This document shows positions 63,044 to 64,000 of a DNA stretch of 64,000 nt, piece after piece (positions within the stretch are counted from its first letter, which is position 1; each line of letters opens with the position of its first letter). Under the pieces are notes generated by a model. It made no database searches and was not told the origin of the DNA. It saw only the letters and a program-made list of their open reading frames with translations. The position numbers and the translations under genes were made by a program. Source of the stretch: Catenulispora sp. GP43 (lineage in GTDB: Bacteria > Actinomycetota > Actinomycetes > Streptomycetales > Catenulisporaceae); contig NZ_JBGCCT010000007.1 in NCBI RefSeq assembly GCF_041260665.1, positions 186,001 to 250,000 on the forward strand, read 5' to 3'.

Positions 63044-63075
63044 CACGGTCGGGCAACCGGCCGCCAGGCCCGTCC

Positions 63076-63510
63076 TCAGGGCCGCTCCTCCACGTCCACG
63101 ACGTGCATGGCCGCCTCCTCGGCCGAGGCGGCGGCGCCGTCGATGCCCACGTCCCGGGCGACCATGTCCGGTTCGGCCTCGACGGCCCGGTCCTCGTCCG
63201 GCGAGACCAGGCGGCCCGCGCGCTCGTCGCCGACCTGGTCGTCCATCAGCTCGCCGTCGGTGTCGCGGGTGTCGCCGATCCCGTCCCAGTCGGCGTCGGT
63301 ATCGGGGTCCGGCTCCTCTTCCTCCAGCCGGTCGCCGAACGTCAGCTCGGTGCGCATCCCCAGGGGGCGCTCCGGCGGCGAGTAGCCCGGATCGCCGGGA
63401 TCACCCCCGCCGACCTGGGAATCGTCGGCTTCGAGCTGGTCCAGGTCCTCGGCCGCGTTGTACGCCTCCGGGTCGACCGGCCCGGTGGGCTCTACGGGTC
63501 CCGTGCTCAT
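63076..63510 (-). CDS. DUF5709-type acidic protein
   Basis: 144 residues, rich in Asp and Glu, with Y-S-P-P-E-R-P and the acidic stretch E-E-E-E-P-D-P-D-T-D-A-D. This is a small actinomycete family of unknown function, highly expressed in some species. No signal or membrane segment. It lies between an exporter and a glycosyltransferase, which gives no functional clue. Confidence 0.8.
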   Translation of the reverse strand: MSTGPVEPTGPVDPEAYNAAEDLDQLEADDSQVGGGDPGDPGYSPPERPLGMRTELTFGDRLEEEEPDPDTDADWDGIGDTRDTDGELMDDQVGDERAGRLVSPDEDRAVEAEPDMVARDVGIDGAAASAEEAAMHVVDVEERP

Positions 63511-63548
63511 GGCGTACCTCCAGCTTCTACGTTGTCACAGAGCAGAGC

Positions 63549-64000
63549 TCACCGCTGGTAGGGGATGGGCAGCCGCTCCGGGCGCTTCCTGCCGACCGCG
63601 GTCCGGATCACCTCGGCGACCCGGTGCGCGACCACCGGCCACAGCAGCCCGGTGCCGGCCGCCTCGGCGGCACGCTCGGCGCGCGCCAGGCGTCCGGGCT
63701 CGGTGAGCATGCGGCGCAGCGCCGCCGCGTACGCCCCGGCGTCGCCGGGCTCGGCCAGCAGCCCGGCTCCGCCGGCGAGCATGTCCTCGGTGTAGAAGAA
63801 CGACGTCGACACCACCGGGCGGCCGGCGGCCAGCGCGTACGCCAGCGCGCCGGAGCTGACCTGGTCGCGGGAGCGGTAGGGCGTCAGGAACACCGTGGTG
63901 TGGGCCAGCAGCTGCGCCAGTTCGGTGCTGGTGAGGAAGGAGTCCAGGAAGCGGACGTGGTCGGCGGCGTCCAGTTCGGCCACCAGCTTGCCGAGGTTGT
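63549..64000 (-). CDS. Glycosyltransferase family 4-like, C-terminal part
   Basis: Open to the window edge. The C-terminal GT-B domain is visible: V-F-L-T-P-Y-R-S-R-D-Q-V-S-S-G-A-L-A-Y-A-L-A-A-G-R-P-V-V-S-T (the sugar-nucleotide-binding block), then G-A-G-L-L-A-E-P-G-D-A-G-A-Y-A-A-A-L-R-R. Acceptor and sugar unknown; the rest lies outside. Confidence 0.85.
   Translation of the reverse strand, partial: NLGKLVAELDAADHVRFLDSFLTSTELAQLLAHTTVFLTPYRSRDQVSSGALAYALAAGRPVVSTSFFYTEDMLAGGAGLLAEPGDAGAYAAALRRMLTEPGRLARAERAAEAAGTGLLWPVVAHRVAEVIRTAVGRKRPERLPIPYQR

Overview
The window is high-GC DNA with codon use strongly biased to G or C in the third position, many GTG starts and 4-nt ATGA stop/start overlaps. 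Gene content fits a morphologically complex actinomycete: a SARP regulator, roadblock proteins, ECF sigma factors, many TetR regulators and secreted glycosidases and proteases. A Catenulispora/Streptomyces-like genome is my best guess, but there is no rRNA or other taxonomic marker. The region looks like a chromosome arm: metabolic housekeeping is limited to dapD and a gap gene, and the rest is regulators, transporters, secreted enzymes and gene remnants.

Layout. 1-8.2 kb: a signalling block with a MarR end, a STAS protein, a soluble hybrid histidine kinase with seven tandem HAMP-type repeats, and an ANTAR-GAF-PAS-SpoIIE phosphatase. 8.2-10.7 kb: a GntR/ABC transporter operon. 10.8-14.3 kb: two unsecreted (phospho)lipases, a Tle/DUF2235-like hydrolase and a phospholipase D with a C-terminal jacalin-like lectin. 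14.6-18.5 kb: an MFS exporter and a roadblock/DUF4388 cluster with a 58-residue protein. 18.7-25 kb: a secreted SPOR-phosphodiester glycosidase, a SARP-NB-ARC-TPR regulator, TetR and dapD. 25-30 kb: two alpha/beta hydrolases, an MFS pump and two TetR genes. 30-31.6 kb: remnants (acyl-CoA dehydrogenase tail, lectin fragment) around a ribosomal protein L11 paralogue.

32.3-36.2 kb holds the most interesting unit. Three translationally coupled genes encode a small helical protein ending in a G-D-N-A-T-N-V-Q-F-G motif, an NB-ARC/TPR NLR-like ATPase beginning with almost the same motif, and a WGR-beta-propeller protein. This matches the layout of bacterial amyloid-signalling (BASS) NLR systems, in which a sensor templates an effector. 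The WGR partner is an addition I do not recognise from described systems.

36.2-51.7 kb: a secreted GH71/99-like protein with a bulb lectin, a flavin monooxygenase/TetR pair, an ArsR/MFS pair, a class IV aminotransferase, a tautomerase/TetR pair with two operators, gap, a GlxA-type regulator, an ECF sigma factor followed by an MltG-like membrane protein, and a MetE-like/AhpD-like pair. A G/C homopolymer tract at 51.7-51.9 kb may be an assembly artefact. 51.9-56.2 kb: a BlaI-type repressor, a serine-recombinase-like protein lacking catalytic residues, and a sedolisin protease; candidate BlaI boxes lie before the recombinase and the protease. 56.8-58.1 kb: a fluoride-export operon crcB-DUF190-crcB with a candidate fluoride riboswitch. 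58.2-64 kb: BrkB-family membrane protein, CsbD-like protein, acyltransferase/patatin pair, MFS exporter, DUF5709 protein and the end of a glycosyltransferase. I see no tRNA, rRNA, CRISPR array or intact insertion sequence.
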